A program made the position numbers and the translations under genes. A model generated the notes under the pieces. That model was not told the DNA's origin, searched no databases, and saw only the letters and a list, made by a program, of their open reading frames with translations. A DNA stretch of 64,000 bases from Brienomyrus brachyistius (Eukaryota > Chordata > Actinopteri > Osteoglossiformes > Mormyridae), in the NCBI RefSeq assembly GCF_023856365.1, contig NC_064544.1, forward strand, positions 25,024,399 through 25,088,398. The letters run 5' to 3'. Positions 18,580-30,125 of the stretch are shown here, one piece after another (the first letter of the stretch is position 1; every line of letters starts with the position of its first letter).

Positions 18580-18840
18580 CTACTTATGGTGGAAGTCTTC
18601 TTCCCTGAGCTCCTCCTCCCTGTCCGGAATGGCGAGGAGGGGCATCATGTGTGGTAGACTCAGATCACGTTTCTCTATGGTGGACGTGATCAGTCGTACG
18701 GACAGGAATCGCAGGCAGAATCCTAGCATTAGTAACATTGATAAATACATGGTGACAGCATACCGCATAGCATACACACAGTTTTCCCCCAAAGCCCCCC
18801 CTTTTTATGTCAGTTGTCTCCATCCTGGTCTCGGTGGTCT
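18580..18840 (-). pseudogene. Possible env C-terminal remnant
   Basis: The 70-codon minus-strand frame has a hydrophobic stretch (AVTMYLSMLLMLGFCLRFLS) followed by a charged tail ending EELREEDFHHK just before the polypurine tract. Position and membrane-anchor character fit the end of a retroviral transmembrane envelope protein. The remaining envelope gene, normally over 1 kb, is absent between here and the integrase end near 18950, so most of env was deleted. Confidence 0.4.
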
Positions 18841-18949
18841 GATGTTGGGTGAGGCCTTCTGCTTCTTCTGCCAGACAGGGGTAGACTACCCTGCTGGTCC
18901 TCTCAGGTCAGGGGATTATTCTGCCCCTTTGTGGAGACCTGAGTTGGGT

Positions 18950-19560
18950 CTAGTACCTCCGAACCAGAACTCCTCCTGGATCTCAGCTACGGATCTGCCT
19001 GGCTCCTGCGTCACGGCACACTGGCTCCAGTGGAACCACGTGTCTCATTTCCCTTTCAGCCGCACTGCGTGGGAAGTCCTGTCAGTGACTTGGAAGGGGC
19101 CGGTCCACTGTGGCTCTGACCACTTCCTCTTGATGACTCTCAGGAGGACCCACTCCGCCGTGTGAGGCTTGCCGGTACCTGCTTGGTGACTGCCCCTCTT
19201 GGACCTGGCGGAAGAAATCTGAAACGAGAACTTGCAATCCATCATAATATGCTTTGGCATTCCCGTCCCCCTTTTGTTCTGGCCCCCACTTCAGTTCCCT
19301 GTGGGGACCCGGGAATTGCCTCCCTGTCTGGAGCTCAAAGGGTGAACCCTGTTCCCCAATTTATGGAGCATCTGATGGACATAAGGGCAAGGGGTAACGC
19401 GTCAACCAAATTCATTTTGGTCTGTGCACAGATTTTTTCCAATTTTTGTTTGACTGTCTGGTCCATTCGCTCCACCCTACCCTGGGATTGGGGATGGTAC
19501 ACCGTGCCGAAGGAATGTCTGAGTCCAAGTGCGATCTCTACTGTGCGCAAATCCTCACCA
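18950..19560 (-). pseudogene. ERV integrase C-terminal part
   Basis: The core segment reads GLRHSFGTVYHPQSQGRVER (the HPQSQG...E region carrying the catalytic Glu). Further on, KRKWSEPQWTGPFQVTDRTS and HAVRLKGK form the C-terminal SH3-like GPF/Y module. The zinc-binding domain and the first catalytic Asp region were not found between here and RNase H, so the front of integrase is deleted as well. Stops follow NWGTGFTL. Confidence 0.75.
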
Positions 19561-19576
19561 TTTGCCTCACCGTTTC

Positions 19577-20054
19577 CTAGCCTGCAACCCTTTTAGCCTC
19601 CTCGTCTGCGGTCTGGTTTCCTGTTGCCACCACGGTCCCTGATCCCTCATGGCCTTTGCATTTGACCACCACCACTGTCCTAGGCAGCTGTAGTGCCTCC
19701 ACTAGTTTCCTCATCTCGGCCTCATGGGCTTGTTTCCTGCCAGTAGGAATTCTGCTCTCAACCAAATGGTCAGAGTAAATGATCACATCCTCGTCTTTCC
19801 CTAATTTTAGGGCCTCAATCACAACTACCACCTCAGCCAGGGGCAGATTGTGGTCCTCCCACCTTCAGGGTCACCAAGTCATCACCCTGCCTTGCCACTA
19901 CCACATATCCTGCCTGCAGACCCCTTGTCTCATGCCTGAAGCAGCATCCATAAGTGAACCAGTCCTCCGTTCCCTCTATTTTCTCTGCCTCCAGATCTGG
20001 TCTTACTTTCTCTTCTCTGAGTACTTTATATTCACATTCGTGAGGCTCCCCCAC
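19577..20054 (-). pseudogene. ERV RNase H
   Basis: Two frames: one with DWFTYGCCFRHETRGLQAGY (first Asp region, where ...xDGS is expected) and one with DVIIYSDHLVESRIPTGRKQ, KCKGHEGSGTVVATGNQTAD and EEAKRVAG. The latter has the Asp in YSD and the terminal GN..AD motif of retroviral RNase H. A frameshift lies between them near 19832. Confidence 0.8.
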
Positions 20055-20106
20055 TCCCCATCAATCTGCCATGTTTATCCCCTTGTGTGGAGTGCATGCC
20101 CCATCA

Positions 20107-21240
20107 CTATGTGTACTGGTTTTTGAATGATTTTTGCCACCCCCGCTGCGTGCCGTTCCTCTCTCGCCCTTTTTTCTGAAACAGCATGCCGTTCGCCACA
20201 TTCCCTGTTTCAGAAACATCAAGATAGAAGGAGAGGCAGTAGTCTGGCAGAGCAAGGTCAGTGGCCTTTGGCAGGAGCTGCTTTAGAGCGATGAGCGTTT
20301 CTTCTGCCGCAGTGTCCCAGTTAAAGGGGGCAGTCAGGCATCTCAGGCTATGTTCCTTCACTAGGGCCTGAAGTGGCTGTGTGAGACCTGTGTAATCAGT
20401 GATGTATGTGCGGCTGTACCCTGTGAGCCCCAGGAACGACAACATGTCCTTGACTGTCACTGGTTTGGGGTGATGCAGGATGGAAGATCGATGGGCAGGG
20501 GAAAGCCCTGTCCCTGTCCCAGAGAGCACCCCAAGAAATGATCCCTGGAGACAGGGCAAAGCCCTGAGGTAGATGAGTGTACTTCCACTGGCACCCCCTG
20601 TAGGTGAATGAGAAGATGTCCTGGCAGTGATCAGCCAGAGGTAGGGAAAAGAAAGCATTCGCTAAGTCAATACAAGTAAACCACTTTTGTTCTGGGGCCA
20701 GATTAGTGAGAGCCACATAGGGGTTTGGGACTTGGAAGGTGGGGGTTAGTAGGAGGTTGTTAATGGAGCGCAGATCATGGGCCATTCGATATTTACCTGT
20801 ACCTGCCTTTTCTACTGGGAGAATGGGCGTATTCCAGGCAGAGCAGGAGGGTTCCAACACTCCGACTGAGATTAACCCTTCAATGGTCTCTGCTATTACT
20901 TCCTCTGCGGCCGGTTTGTGGGGGTACTGTCCAATACATAGGGGCCCTTCCCCGGGGCGGAGTTCGAACGCAATGGGGGAGCAGTGAATGTGGCCTACAT
21001 CTGTGGGGCTCTGGGACCACAGGGAATCTGGGAGGGAGGCCACCAGGACTTTAGCGTCCGGGTGGTCCATTTTTTCCCTTCCATGGTCCAGTGATACCTG
21101 GTCATGCTGAAGAGTCACGGTGTCCTGGGTCGCCACTTTAATGCAGTATTGCACGTGGGGGAGAAGGTGACAGCCGGGATCTGGGTCGCCAACCAGTCCG
21201 TAGTTTCTCATGCCCTTTTGACCATGGGGCCGAGATCTTT
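20107..21240 (-). pseudogene. ERV reverse transcriptase and connection
   Basis: RT fingers and palm are recognisable: IEGLISVGVLEPSCSAWNTP, ILPVEKAGTGKYRMAHDLRS, FTCIDLANAFFSLPLADHCQ (first catalytic Asp) and YTHLPQGFALSPGIIS. The frame then shifts. The connection domain follows with FLGLTGYSRTYITDYTGLTQ and LALPDYCLSFYLDVSETGNV. The Y-x-D-D box itself falls in the shifted, damaged interval (about 20410-20530) and is not seen intact. Confidence 0.85.
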
Positions 21241-21546
21241 GGCCTGATGTCTGGGGTGCAGGGCGAGTGAAATGTGAGGAACTGCCTCCTGCCCCATCCT
21301 GTACCAAGGCTGCTGCTCAGAAGTGAGGATGGTAGCTGAGTCCACCCCCTCGGGGCCCACATAGACATTTTGGGAAGCAACTTGCCATTTATGGCCTTCC
21401 AGTTGCTCTGAAAAAAGCTCCTCGTACCACTTAGTGCTATCCCTATCATAGAACAGAGTCACATGAGGTGGATCGGGCGGAGGGACGTAGGGCTCGAGGA
21501 GTGAGATCCAGGGCCTCCACATCGAGTAGGCCCCGAGGATGCCCAC
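21208..21546 (-). pseudogene. Conserved-looking pol segment between protease and RT
   Basis: A 112-codon frame reads HVTLFYDRDSTKWYEELFSE, VYVGPEGVDSATILTSEQQP and PHISLALHPRHQAKDLGPMV. It lies where gammaretroviral pol usually passes straight from protease to RT fingers. I recognise the pattern (FYDRD, VGPEGV, PH.SLA, AKDLGPMV) as recurring in fish ERV polyproteins but know no assigned function. The frame ends at a stop after MVKRA; the RT begins in another frame. Confidence 0.55.
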
Positions 21547-21591
21547 ATAGCCAGGCTCCAGCAGGCCCCAGTAGATGTCTGCAACACATGG

Positions 21592-21960
21592 TCACACCGG
21601 CCGCATGAGCCACTGATCACTGCCGTGGTATTGAATCCCGCATGGCAGCCAGGTGCCTTCCGGCAGTGTCACCACCAGACCATCCACGCTACACAGTATG
21701 GAAGCCCCCAGCTTCACCAGGACGTCTATCCCCAACAGGTTGACTGGGACTGTGGGTGAGATCACAAATGGTTGCAGGATAGTCTGTTTACCAATCGAAA
21801 CCTTCACTGGTTTCATCACTGGCAGTTTCTATTCCTCCCCGGAGAAGCCCACCACGGTCACTGTAGAAGTGGACACCTGATCGTCTTTCGGAACCATGTT
21901 AAGAGTGGAATATGTGGCTCCAGTGTCCACCAAAAATGGCAGTTCTTTGTCCATGACCAC
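21592..21960 (-). pseudogene. ERV aspartic protease
   Basis: The active-site box LPFLVDTGATYSTLN lies at 21912-21926 and surrounding bases on the minus strand. It is followed, after a stop, by KVSIGKQTILQPFVISPTVP and VNLLGIDVLVKLGASILC, the LLG-x-D motif of retroviral proteases. It would dimerise and process Gag-Pol. The stop between active site and C-terminal half breaks the gene. Confidence 0.85.
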
Positions 21961-24400
21961 GAGGGACAGCATAGGATCTGCCTCTCCTCTGTCCCAGGCC
22001 TCTCTTGGAGTGTGTCATTGGGGGAGGGAGAAATCTTCCCACTTCCCGCCATCCAGAGCCGGGTATTGGCCTCCTGTCTGGGGTGCAGCTTGTGGGTTGG
22101 GGGCCACCAAGTGTCCCCTGGGGGGGCCCCCGCGGCCTCTGCCCCTCATCGGGCTGGGGGCCAGGCAGTGTTTGGCCCAGTGCCCGAAGTTTCCACACCG
22201 GTAGCAGGCGCCTCCCCATGGCTGTCCTCTCTACAGTGTGCCCCTTCTCCAACCTTGGCCTCTCAACCCCCAACCCGGACCACCTCGTCCTTGCCCCCAA
22301 TTGGGTGCCCACCCGCCGTATTGGCAGGGTGGAGCGAGGCACGGTCCTCCCCACTGGCATGGCATGGGTTGTGGGGGTGGAACCCCTGTGGTCGCCTCTG
22401 CAACCATCTGCTTCCCAGTCCCTCTCTTTTTATTCTCGTTGGCCTTCTGCTTAGCCTCCCCCACCTGCAACTTCAGCAATTGGGTTTGGAGCTCTTTAAT
22501 GTCACTCTCCTCCTTCCCTGCCTCGTCCTTAGCCCGCTGTTCAGTAGTTGGTGTATCACATGCCTATCCCACATGGGGGAGTCCGCACCCGGTAAGTCTG
22601 GGTTGTCCAGGATCGCAGCCCGCACCTCCTCTGGAACCCCCTCCATTACAGCCCGCCGGAACCATTCTCACTGCACCCCCTCATGTCCGGGGTGACACCC
22701 GGTTCGCCGCGTCCAAACACCTCCTTATACTTATCCAGGTATTCCCTGGGGTGCATGGTTTTATCCCACGCCAGCTTTGGGACGCCTGCTCCAGTTGGAG
22801 GAGGAAACATTTCTCTCATGGCGTTCCCAATGCGTAGTACGTCATCAGGATGTGTCAGTGTTCTTCCACCTCCAGCAATGAGTGTTTAGTCAGACATCTG
22901 GCTGCCACTGCCCGGAAATCTCCAAGTGCCAACATTGTCCCCTGAGTGAGCTTATCCATCTACTGTCCTCCTCCTTCTGCTGGGGGATTTTTATCAGCCA
23001 GTGCCTGCACGTCTCCGATCGGGAAAGGTGTATATTTATCCTGCGTCTAGCCCGTCCCTCTTAGCAGAAGTAGTTGGTGCTTTGGGGGCCTTGAGACCTT
23101 GTAATGACACGCCCCCCTCGCTCTCTCCCTCTTCATCGAGGGCAAAGCCCTGAGCCCTCACCCTTTCCTCTAAGAGTGAGGTTTCCCATTGTAGTGCCGC
23201 CTCTATTCTGGCCATCCACTCCTCTACCTGGTCTGCGAGGGCCCTGTGCTCTGGGTCATCCTTCCATACCCCCTTAATGTGACCCCACATTTCCACCTTT
23301 TTACCATCCTCTAGTTTCCCTGTGTTAGTCCCTGCCCGTTGACCGGGTGAATCTACTCCCCCTTGTTCCTCTAACTGCTCTCTCCTTACCACCTGCCACC
23401 TGGTCCAGTCTGCCTTCCGCCCCCACCACTTTTTGCTTTTTCCTTATCTCGTCCCTGCTGGCCTGTCTCCCCTTGGGTTCCCTGCACTCAGTATCTAAGT
23501 CCGAGTCCGCCTTGGATCTCCCACCTAATCCGGTGTCTGAGGGGGTCGGGGTCTCCCTCCCAGCCGGATGCCCCCCTTTTACGTGTATCGCCCCGGATGT
23601 AACTGTGATCATAGGGCACATATGGGCATGCGGGGCAGAAGGGGCGACCTTTTTACACGTATAGGCAGGGAGCCTGTTTTTTGCTGTGGCTACCGCCCTA
23701 TCTCTCTCCTTCTCCTTTGCTGCCTTTGACACCGCTACTCCTACAACTTGCATTTGCCTTGACAGGGGTTTCCATGCCCCTTTTTCGACTGGGGGCACCC
23801 AGCTCCCGTCGTCCACTTCCCTATTGAATTCCCCGTCCATTCTGGCTCGTCTGTCTCTCTTTGTAAAACCATATACTCGGGGCTAGGGTTAATCCAATCA
23901 CACTTTCTACACCGCTTTTTGGAAAAACACAACTAACACACACCACCAATACATAGACTCACACGTAACACAAAATAACACTATTATACTTTTTGGTGCT
24001 TTGAGACCCCTGGTCTCAGGACTCCAACCCGGTGCTTTGAGGATTTTAACCTCGGGATTCCAACCCGGTGCTTTGAGGATTTTAACCTTGGGACTCCAAC
24101 CCGGTACTTTGAGGGCTCTATACCTCGGGACTCCAACCCATTTTAGGGAGGCAGAACCATACTCCTCTAGCTAACTAGCATTCGGGGGTCCTGAATTCCC
24201 CGGGACTCCAACCCAGCTCACTGGGACTCTAACCCAGTGTTTCTATTCACTCGTCAGAGAATAGTGGGGCTGCCACACCAAGGACACCACAGTGGGACTC
24301 TAACCCACCGTCCTGGGACTTCAACCCAGCCTTAAGGTTCCTTTACCTAACCTCATCTGCCGCCTCAATTTACTGACGGCCCTGATGGACACTTCAGACT
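21960..24400 (-). pseudogene. ERV gag (matrix to nucleocapsid)
   Basis: Order on the minus strand: an N-terminal charged region (23840-23325), a helical segment with HRALADQVEEWMARIEAALQ, capsid pieces near 22980-22500 including WDKTMHPREYLDKYKEVFGR, and nucleocapsid. The single zinc knuckle CYRCGNFGHWAKHC is at 22206-22165 (CX2CX4HX4C), flanked by Gly/Arg-rich sequence. One knuckle is usual for gammaretrovirus-like Gag. Multiple frame changes occur (near 23340, 22960, 22500). Open plus-strand frames over this GC-rich segment are shadows. Confidence 0.8.
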
Positions 24401-24526
24401 ACTTTATTTAGTATAGATAATGTGCAGATTTTTAGAAAACAGGCTCTGCTTACCCTTTGTTAGTGGCGCGCCTGCAACCTTCCGTGCCCACTCAGTTCTC
24501 ATCTGGTATTTGCCAAATGCCGACCC

Positions 24527-24544
24527 ATCCCGGACGAGCCCCCA
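24527..24544 (-). promoter_or_regulatory. Primer binding site, tRNA-Pro
   Basis: On the minus strand TGGGGGCTCGTCCGGGAT, the standard 18-base site complementary to the 3' end of tRNA-Pro, as used by murine leukaemia-type gammaretroviruses. It lies three bases inside the 5' LTR. Confidence 0.95.
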
Positions 24545-24547
24545 AAT

Positions 24548-24869
24548 TGTTGGAGTACGCCGACACCACCGGGTACGTAGATGAGAAGAGATCACTCGGA
24601 GGCGTGGATGAGTTGTCCAATAACCTTTTATTCCTATGATTCCAACAGATCGATCTGGGAACTCTGCGACACACCGTATTCCAACAGAGTTTGACTTCCT
24701 TGTTGTTCATGTTTGTCTTATACCCCTTCTACAAGTAGCCCCCGCCTCTGTCTGTACTTTTCCACTTTCTGGCAATTTCGCCTTATATGGTACACCATGT
24801 TGTTCTCCTTTGCCTAGCAACTGTCACCACAGCCTGAGTCAATAGATTAACTTTGGTATGCACAGAGCC
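24548..24869 (-). repeat. 5' LTR of the tRNA-Pro ERV, inner part
   Basis: Aligns with 18147-18470. It is cut at ATGCACAGAGCC (24858-24869) by the RTE insertion. The outer part of the LTR resumes at 34444 with the same 12 bases and continues to 34499. Confidence 0.93.
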
Positions 24870-26918
24870 CCTCTCCTGAAGCTGGCACCTTATCGTGGTG
24901 GAGGGGTTTGCGTGTTCCAGTGATCCCAGGAGCTATGTTGCCCGGGGCTTTATGCCCCTGGTAGGGTCACCCAATGCAAACAGGTCCTGGGTGAGGAACC
25001 AGACGAAGTACGGCTCACAAGACCCCTAATGATGGACAACATTTTGAATCCGCGATTTCCCTTGCCCGGACGTGGGTAACCGGGGGCCCCCCCCTGGAGC
25101 CAGGCCTGGGGGTGGGGCTCGATGGCGAGCACCTGGTGGCCAGGCCTACACCCATGGGGCCTGGTCGGGCACAGCCCGAACAAGGCACGTGGGTTCCCCC
25201 TCCAATAGGCTCACCACTTATAGGAGAGGCCATAGGGGTCGGGTGCAATATGAGTTGGGCAGCAGCCTAAGGTGGGGACCTTGGTGGTCCGATCCTCGGC
25301 TGCAGAAGCTAGCTCTAGGGACATGGAATGTCACCACTCTGATGGGGAAGGAGCCTGAGCTGGTGCGCAAGGTTGTGAAATTCCGGCTAGATATAATCAG
25401 GCTCACCTTGACGCACAGCTTTGGCTCTGGAACCAGTCTCCTTCAGGGGGGTTGGACCCTTTTCCACTCTGGAGTTGCCCACGGGGAGAGGCGCCGAGCG
25501 GGGGTGAGCATACTTATTGTCCCCTGGCTGAGCGCCTGTACGTTGGGGTTTACCGCAGTGGACGAGAGGGTAGCCTCCCTTCGCCTTCAGGTGGGGGGAT
25601 GGGTCCTGATTGTTGTTTGTGCTTATGCGCCAAACAGCAGTTCAGAATACCCACCATTTTTGGAGTCCTTGGAAGGGGTGTTGGAGAGTGCTCCTCCTGG
25701 GGACTCCCTTGTTCTGCTGGGGGACTTCAATGCTCACGTGGGCAATGACAGCGAGACCTGGAGTGGCGTGATCGGGAGGAACGGCCCCCCCGATCTGAAC
25801 CCGAGCGGTGCTTTATTATTAGATTTCTGTGCTCGTCACGGATTGTCCATAATGAACACCATGTTCAAGCATAAATGTGTCCATATGTGCATTTGGCACC
25901 AGGACACCCTAGGCCGCAGTTCGATGATCGACTTTGTAGTCGTGTCGTCGGACTTGTGGCCGCATATCTTGGACATTCGGGTGAAGAGAGGGGCGGAGCT
26001 GTCAACTGATCACTACCTGGTGGTGGGTTGACTCTGCTGGTGGGGGAGGAAGCCGGCAAGGCCTGGCAGGCCCAAGCGTTTAGTGAGGGTCTGCTGGGAA
26101 CATCTGGCGGAATTCCCTGTCATAAGGAGTTTCAACTCCTACCTCCGGCAGAACTTCTCCCATATCCCAGCGGAGGCGGGGGACATTGAGTCCGAATGGG
26201 CCATGTTCCGCGCCTCCATTGTGGAGGCAGCTGACTGTAGCTGTAGCCGTAAGGTGGTTAGTGCCTGTCGTGGCTGCAATCCCTGAACCCGCTGGTGGAC
26301 ACCGGTGGTGAGGGATGCCGTCAAGCTGAAGAAGGAGTCCTATCGGGCCTTTTTAGCCTGTGGAACTCCGAAGGCAGCTGATAGGTACCGGCGGTCCAAG
26401 CGGGATGCGGCTTCGGCGGTTGCTGAGGCAAAAACTCGGGTGTGGGAGGAGTTTGGCGAGGCCGTGGAAAACGACTTCCGGACGGCTTCGAGGAGATTCT
26501 TGTCCACCATCCGGCGGCTCAGGGCGGGAAAGCGGTGCAACATCAACACTGTTTATGGTGGGGATGGTGCGCTGCTGACCTCAACTCGATACGTTTTGGA
26601 CCGGTGAAAGGAATACTTCGAAGACCTCCTCAATCCCACCGAGACGGCTTCCGATATGGAAGCAGAGTGTGGGGACTTGGGGGTGGACTCGCCTATCTCT
26701 GGGGCGGAGGTTGCTGAGGTGGTTAAAAAGCTCCTTGGTGGCCGAGCCCCAGGGGTGGATGAGATTCGCCCAGAGTTCCTCAAGGCTCTGGATGTTGCGG
26801 GGCTGTCTTAGCTGACACACATCTGCAGCATCGCGTGGACATCGGGGGCAGTGCCTCTGGACTGGCAGACCGGGGTGGTGGTCCCCCTCTTTAAGAAGGG
26901 AGACCGGAGGGTGTGCGC
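24870..26918 (+). mobile_element. RTE/Rex3-type LINE, 5' half with endonuclease
   Basis: Begins CTCTCCTGAAGCTGGCACCT next to a 12-bp target duplication (ATGCACAGAGCC at 24858-24869 and 34444-34455). The APE-type endonuclease reads [40 protein letters not shown] and [15 protein letters not shown], and ends STDHYLVV. The GDFN and DH residues fit the EEP nuclease core. A stop follows VVG at 26030. The RT N-terminal part continues to FKKGDRRVC, where a poly-C tract and inserted DNA interrupt it. The 3' half is at 33109-34443. Confidence 0.88.
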
Positions 26919-27594
26919 CCCCCCCCCCCCCCCCCAGAACCAAGGAATGAGCAGGAAGCATGGACCATGTTTCTCAAGGCGAGGCAGCCAGCATGTTCCT
27001 GTCCAACAGGACTTTGGATATTTTTAACCCTGAGACGTATTCAGATATTTTCTGAAGGAATCGTTAATCATTTTGATAACACTGCTTAAGAAAAATATAT
27101 TTTATAACTCATTTATTTATTATATACACCCTACATTTGATTATTGGTATAAGGTGCCAAGCTGTGGGGAGGATTTTAATCATATTTTTCTGCAGTGCTG
27201 ATGGGGCAGGGGGTTACCTTAAAACACCTGTGGATTAGTGTTAAGAGCGTTGAGAATCCAATTCCGGACTGAATTTACAGGTGAAGAACGTGACACAGGG
27301 AGGGTGTAGTGTTAGGCCTTTCAATGTTAAGGACAGAATCGTGTCAGTGCGCTGAGCTTGTCTGACTATACGTCTGCTGCTGTTAACGGCTTGCCCTTGT
27401 CAAGCCGGACAAACCAGCATTTCTGCACCGTGTTATTTTGCCACAGTTACTCTTGGATATGGGACAGAATTTTGTGTTTGCGTGGAGGTGTTTTGTGCGT
27501 GCATACAGAACCCAAGTAGCTATGTCCTCTACCCAGATTTCAGTCCTTATCTACTATTAACACAATCAGACCATCACTGCTGGGGAATAAGCTC
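26919..27594. other. Unassigned DNA inside the split RTE
   Basis: Opens with a run of 18 C at 26918-26935. The rest has no recognised repeat or reading frame. It may be ordinary flanking DNA carried with the nested elements, or a misjoined segment. Confidence 0.35.
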
Positions 27595-28890
27595 ACGGAA
27601 ATGCAGGTGGACGCCCCACTGGTAGCCTGGATTACAGACTACCTAACAAATCGACCACAGCATGTCCGGCTGAAGAGCTGCTGCTCTGATAGCATCCTGA
27701 GCAGCACGGGGGCGCCACAGGGGACTGTCCTACCTCCCTTCCTTTTTACCCTCTACACGTCTGACTTCAGGTACAGGTCTCAGTCGTGTCACCTGCAGAA
27801 ATTCTCTGATGACTCTGCCATTGTGGCCTGTGTCAGGGACGGACAGGAGGATGAATACAGGAGTGTGGTGGACAGCTTTGTTGAGTGGTGTGAGCTGAAC
27901 CATTTACAGCTAAACATCACAAAGACAAAGGAACTGGTTGTGGACTTTAGGAAGCAGGCTCCTCTTTCCACCCCTGTCACCATCAGAGGAACAGATGTTG
28001 AGGTGGTTGAGGATTACAGATACCTGGGGGTTCACATTGACAGTAAGCTGGACTGGTCCAAGAACACAGATACTGTTTTCAAGAAAGGGCAGAGCCGGCT
28101 TTACCTACTAAGGAGGCTCAGGTCTTTCAATGTTTGTAGGAAAATGCTGACTATATTCTATCACTCTGTGGTGGAGAGCGCAGTGTTTTTTTGCAGCTGT
28201 GTGCTGGGGCAATGGGGTGAAGGCAGCTGATGCCAACAGGCTGAACAAGCTGATTAAAAAGGCTGGTTCTGTCCTGGGGGTCAGACTGGAGAACCTGGCG
28301 GAGGTGTCTGAGAGGAGAATGCTGAAAAAGCTTCTCAGCATCATGGACAACCCCTCCCACCCCATGCACGCAGACATGATGGGTCATCAGAGCTCCCACA
28401 GCAAAAGACTCATTGCCTGCAAATGCAGAACCGAACGCCACAGGAAATCCTTCTTACCTGTGGCAATAAGACTGTATAACTCTTCCTCATTCTGTAGATG
28501 ACCTTTTCAGAATCTGTCATTATGACTCATTTGGATCGTGCAATATTACTCCTCTATTTATCGAATGTTTGTTTTACCCATCATCACATGCTGCTATCGC
28601 AATTATTCAAGGCACAAACACTTAGTCACTTTTCATTACACATGCACTAATAATCTGTTATTTTATTATATTTGTTATAGCTTAGTTATAGTTTTTTCTT
28701 TTTTTTAACTTTTTATAGAGTATGAGTATTTATGTGTATTTATATAGTTACAATACAGTATCACTCATAGTTATTTTGCACTATTATTTTTCTTTACCTA
28801 CCTTTATTCCTATTGTTGCACTGAGCGTGTAAAGGACAAAAGAATTTCCCTCGGGATAAATAAAGTTTTTTCTTATCTTATCTTATCTTA
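27595..28890 (+). mobile_element. L2/Rex1-type LINE, 5'-truncated
   Basis: A 209-codon frame from 27601 carries RT blocks VAWITDYLTNRPQHVRLKSC, STGAPQGTVLPPFLFTLYTS, the catalytic FSDDSAIVACV and FVEWCELNHLQLNITKTKEL. A frameshift near 28200 moves the C-terminus to the frame with SHPMHADMMGHQSSHSKRLI. The 3' end is TTTCCCTCGGGATAAATAAAGT followed by TCTTATCTTATCTTATCTTA, typical of fish L2-group LINEs. The endonuclease and RT front are absent. Confidence 0.88.
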
Positions 28891-29565
28891 CTGCCATATT
28901 GTCCCAGCTGTTCATTAAGCATGACTTACTGCAATGCTGGAAAAAAAAATGCCGCCCTTTTCACTTATTTATTCATGTCGTTTTATCTGCCTGATTATGC
29001 AAAGAAATGTTAAGGAAAAGAGAGGATCATTTGTAAGTTACAATTACAGCTGTAGCTTCTTGCTGTTACCAGCCAAAGACGAGGACGTGGCTCCTCTGTA
29101 AAACAAGGCAAATGTGCATATTTTTCGTAAGCCCTTTAACCTGTAACGCTGATGATGTCCAGCTCATGCCGATGCTGTTTAAATTTGTTTTGTTACTGGT
29201 GTTCTACAGTTGACACAGAATCCTTGCTGCAAAGGTTGTGTGCACAGTGATTGTATACTATAGACAATACACTTGTGCCCCCCCCCCACCCCCACCCTCC
29301 TCCTGCTGAACTATAATCCTGTCTGGGCCTTTCCATTGGCCTCCATGGTTCTCAAGTACACTGCTAAGGGCATTGTAGCTGGCTTCCCCTGTCTCATCAG
29401 GGCAAGGACTTTTCTTCCCCCAATGATGGAAAATAACAGTGGGACCTTTTTCTGAAACTGAACACTGGTGGGATGAATATGGGTGTGTACATTTTAGTAC
29501 ATAATTGTAATTTTATTTTGTACATATTATATAAAGAACCTATTAAAAAAAAAGGGGGGGGGGGG
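28891..29565. other. Unassigned stretch
   Basis: No clear element. C-rich tract at 29278-29296 and a G-run at 29552-29567. The minus strand near 29300-29410 reads LALMRQGKPATMPLAVYLRT, ending shortly after in a stop; this may be a gene or retroelement tail but is not recognised. Confidence 0.3.
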
Positions 29566-29828
29566 GGATAAGGGAAAACCAAATAATGGAACGGGTGACT
29601 GGCCTGAGACTAAAGAAGGCTTGTAAAAATTGGTATCGTCAGACTGGGGGTAGATGACCAAAGGAGGGCACTCTAAACATATTGGAGATCTGTGGCCTTG
29701 ATGAGGGCTAGGAAACCTAGAGAGCAGATCTCCTGTATTCAGTCCTGCCAGAAGTGTCCCCTCATCCACCGCTGCCACCTGCACCTTGCCCTCCTGCCCA
29801 GGTCCACTTCCTCCCCAGAAAGGTGAAG
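29566..29828 (+). mobile_element. Inverted partial copy of ERV-2 gag
   Basis: CAAATAATGGAACGGGTGAC through GGGTAGATGACCAAA and CTTGATGAGGGCTAGGAAAC match in reverse complement the segment 30640-31145, with an internal deletion (AGAGAGCAG joins directly to ATCTCCTGTATTCAG). So gag sequence of the same ERV occurs here on the plus strand while the surrounding pol and gag are on the minus strand. Confidence 0.8.
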
Positions 29829-30125
29829 GCGAGCTAATACTGGAAATCTGGATCTACTGGGATAGAAAAGAAAGCATTAGCCAAGTCAATGACAAAGAAC
29901 CATTTAGCCTCCGCTGGTATGGAAGCCAGAATCGTAAGCCAAAATTAAATGGAGAATAGGCTATTTCCTTAATAGCCCCCCTTTTCAGATCTGCATGTAC
30001 TTCTCTCACTCCCTCCTCTGCATCTCTAGATAAGGGATACTGGGCCTTGTGAGGCCGAAAGTCAGACTTGGGGTGGATCACCAAAGGCCCAGCCAACACC
30101 ACTCTGCCAAAATCATTTTTCCCTT
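29829..30125 (-). pseudogene. ERV-2 reverse transcriptase N-terminal fragment
   Basis: Minus strand: LVIHPKSDFRPHKAQYPLSR and DAEEGVREVHADLKRGAIKE (RT fingers), then, after a frame change, the WFFVIDLANAFFS region with the first catalytic Asp. Only about 100 codons remain; protease and the rest of pol are missing. Related to but clearly different from the tRNA-Pro ERV. Confidence 0.75.

Noticed and set aside
21772..22837. Plus-strand frames of 307 and 199 codons
   Set aside because: Antisense to the ERV nucleocapsid-protease segment, which has a zinc knuckle and DTGA motif on the minus strand.
24527..24544. tRNA-like sequences
   Set aside because: Only the primer sites complementary to tRNA 3' ends are present; no cloverleaf tRNA gene was found.
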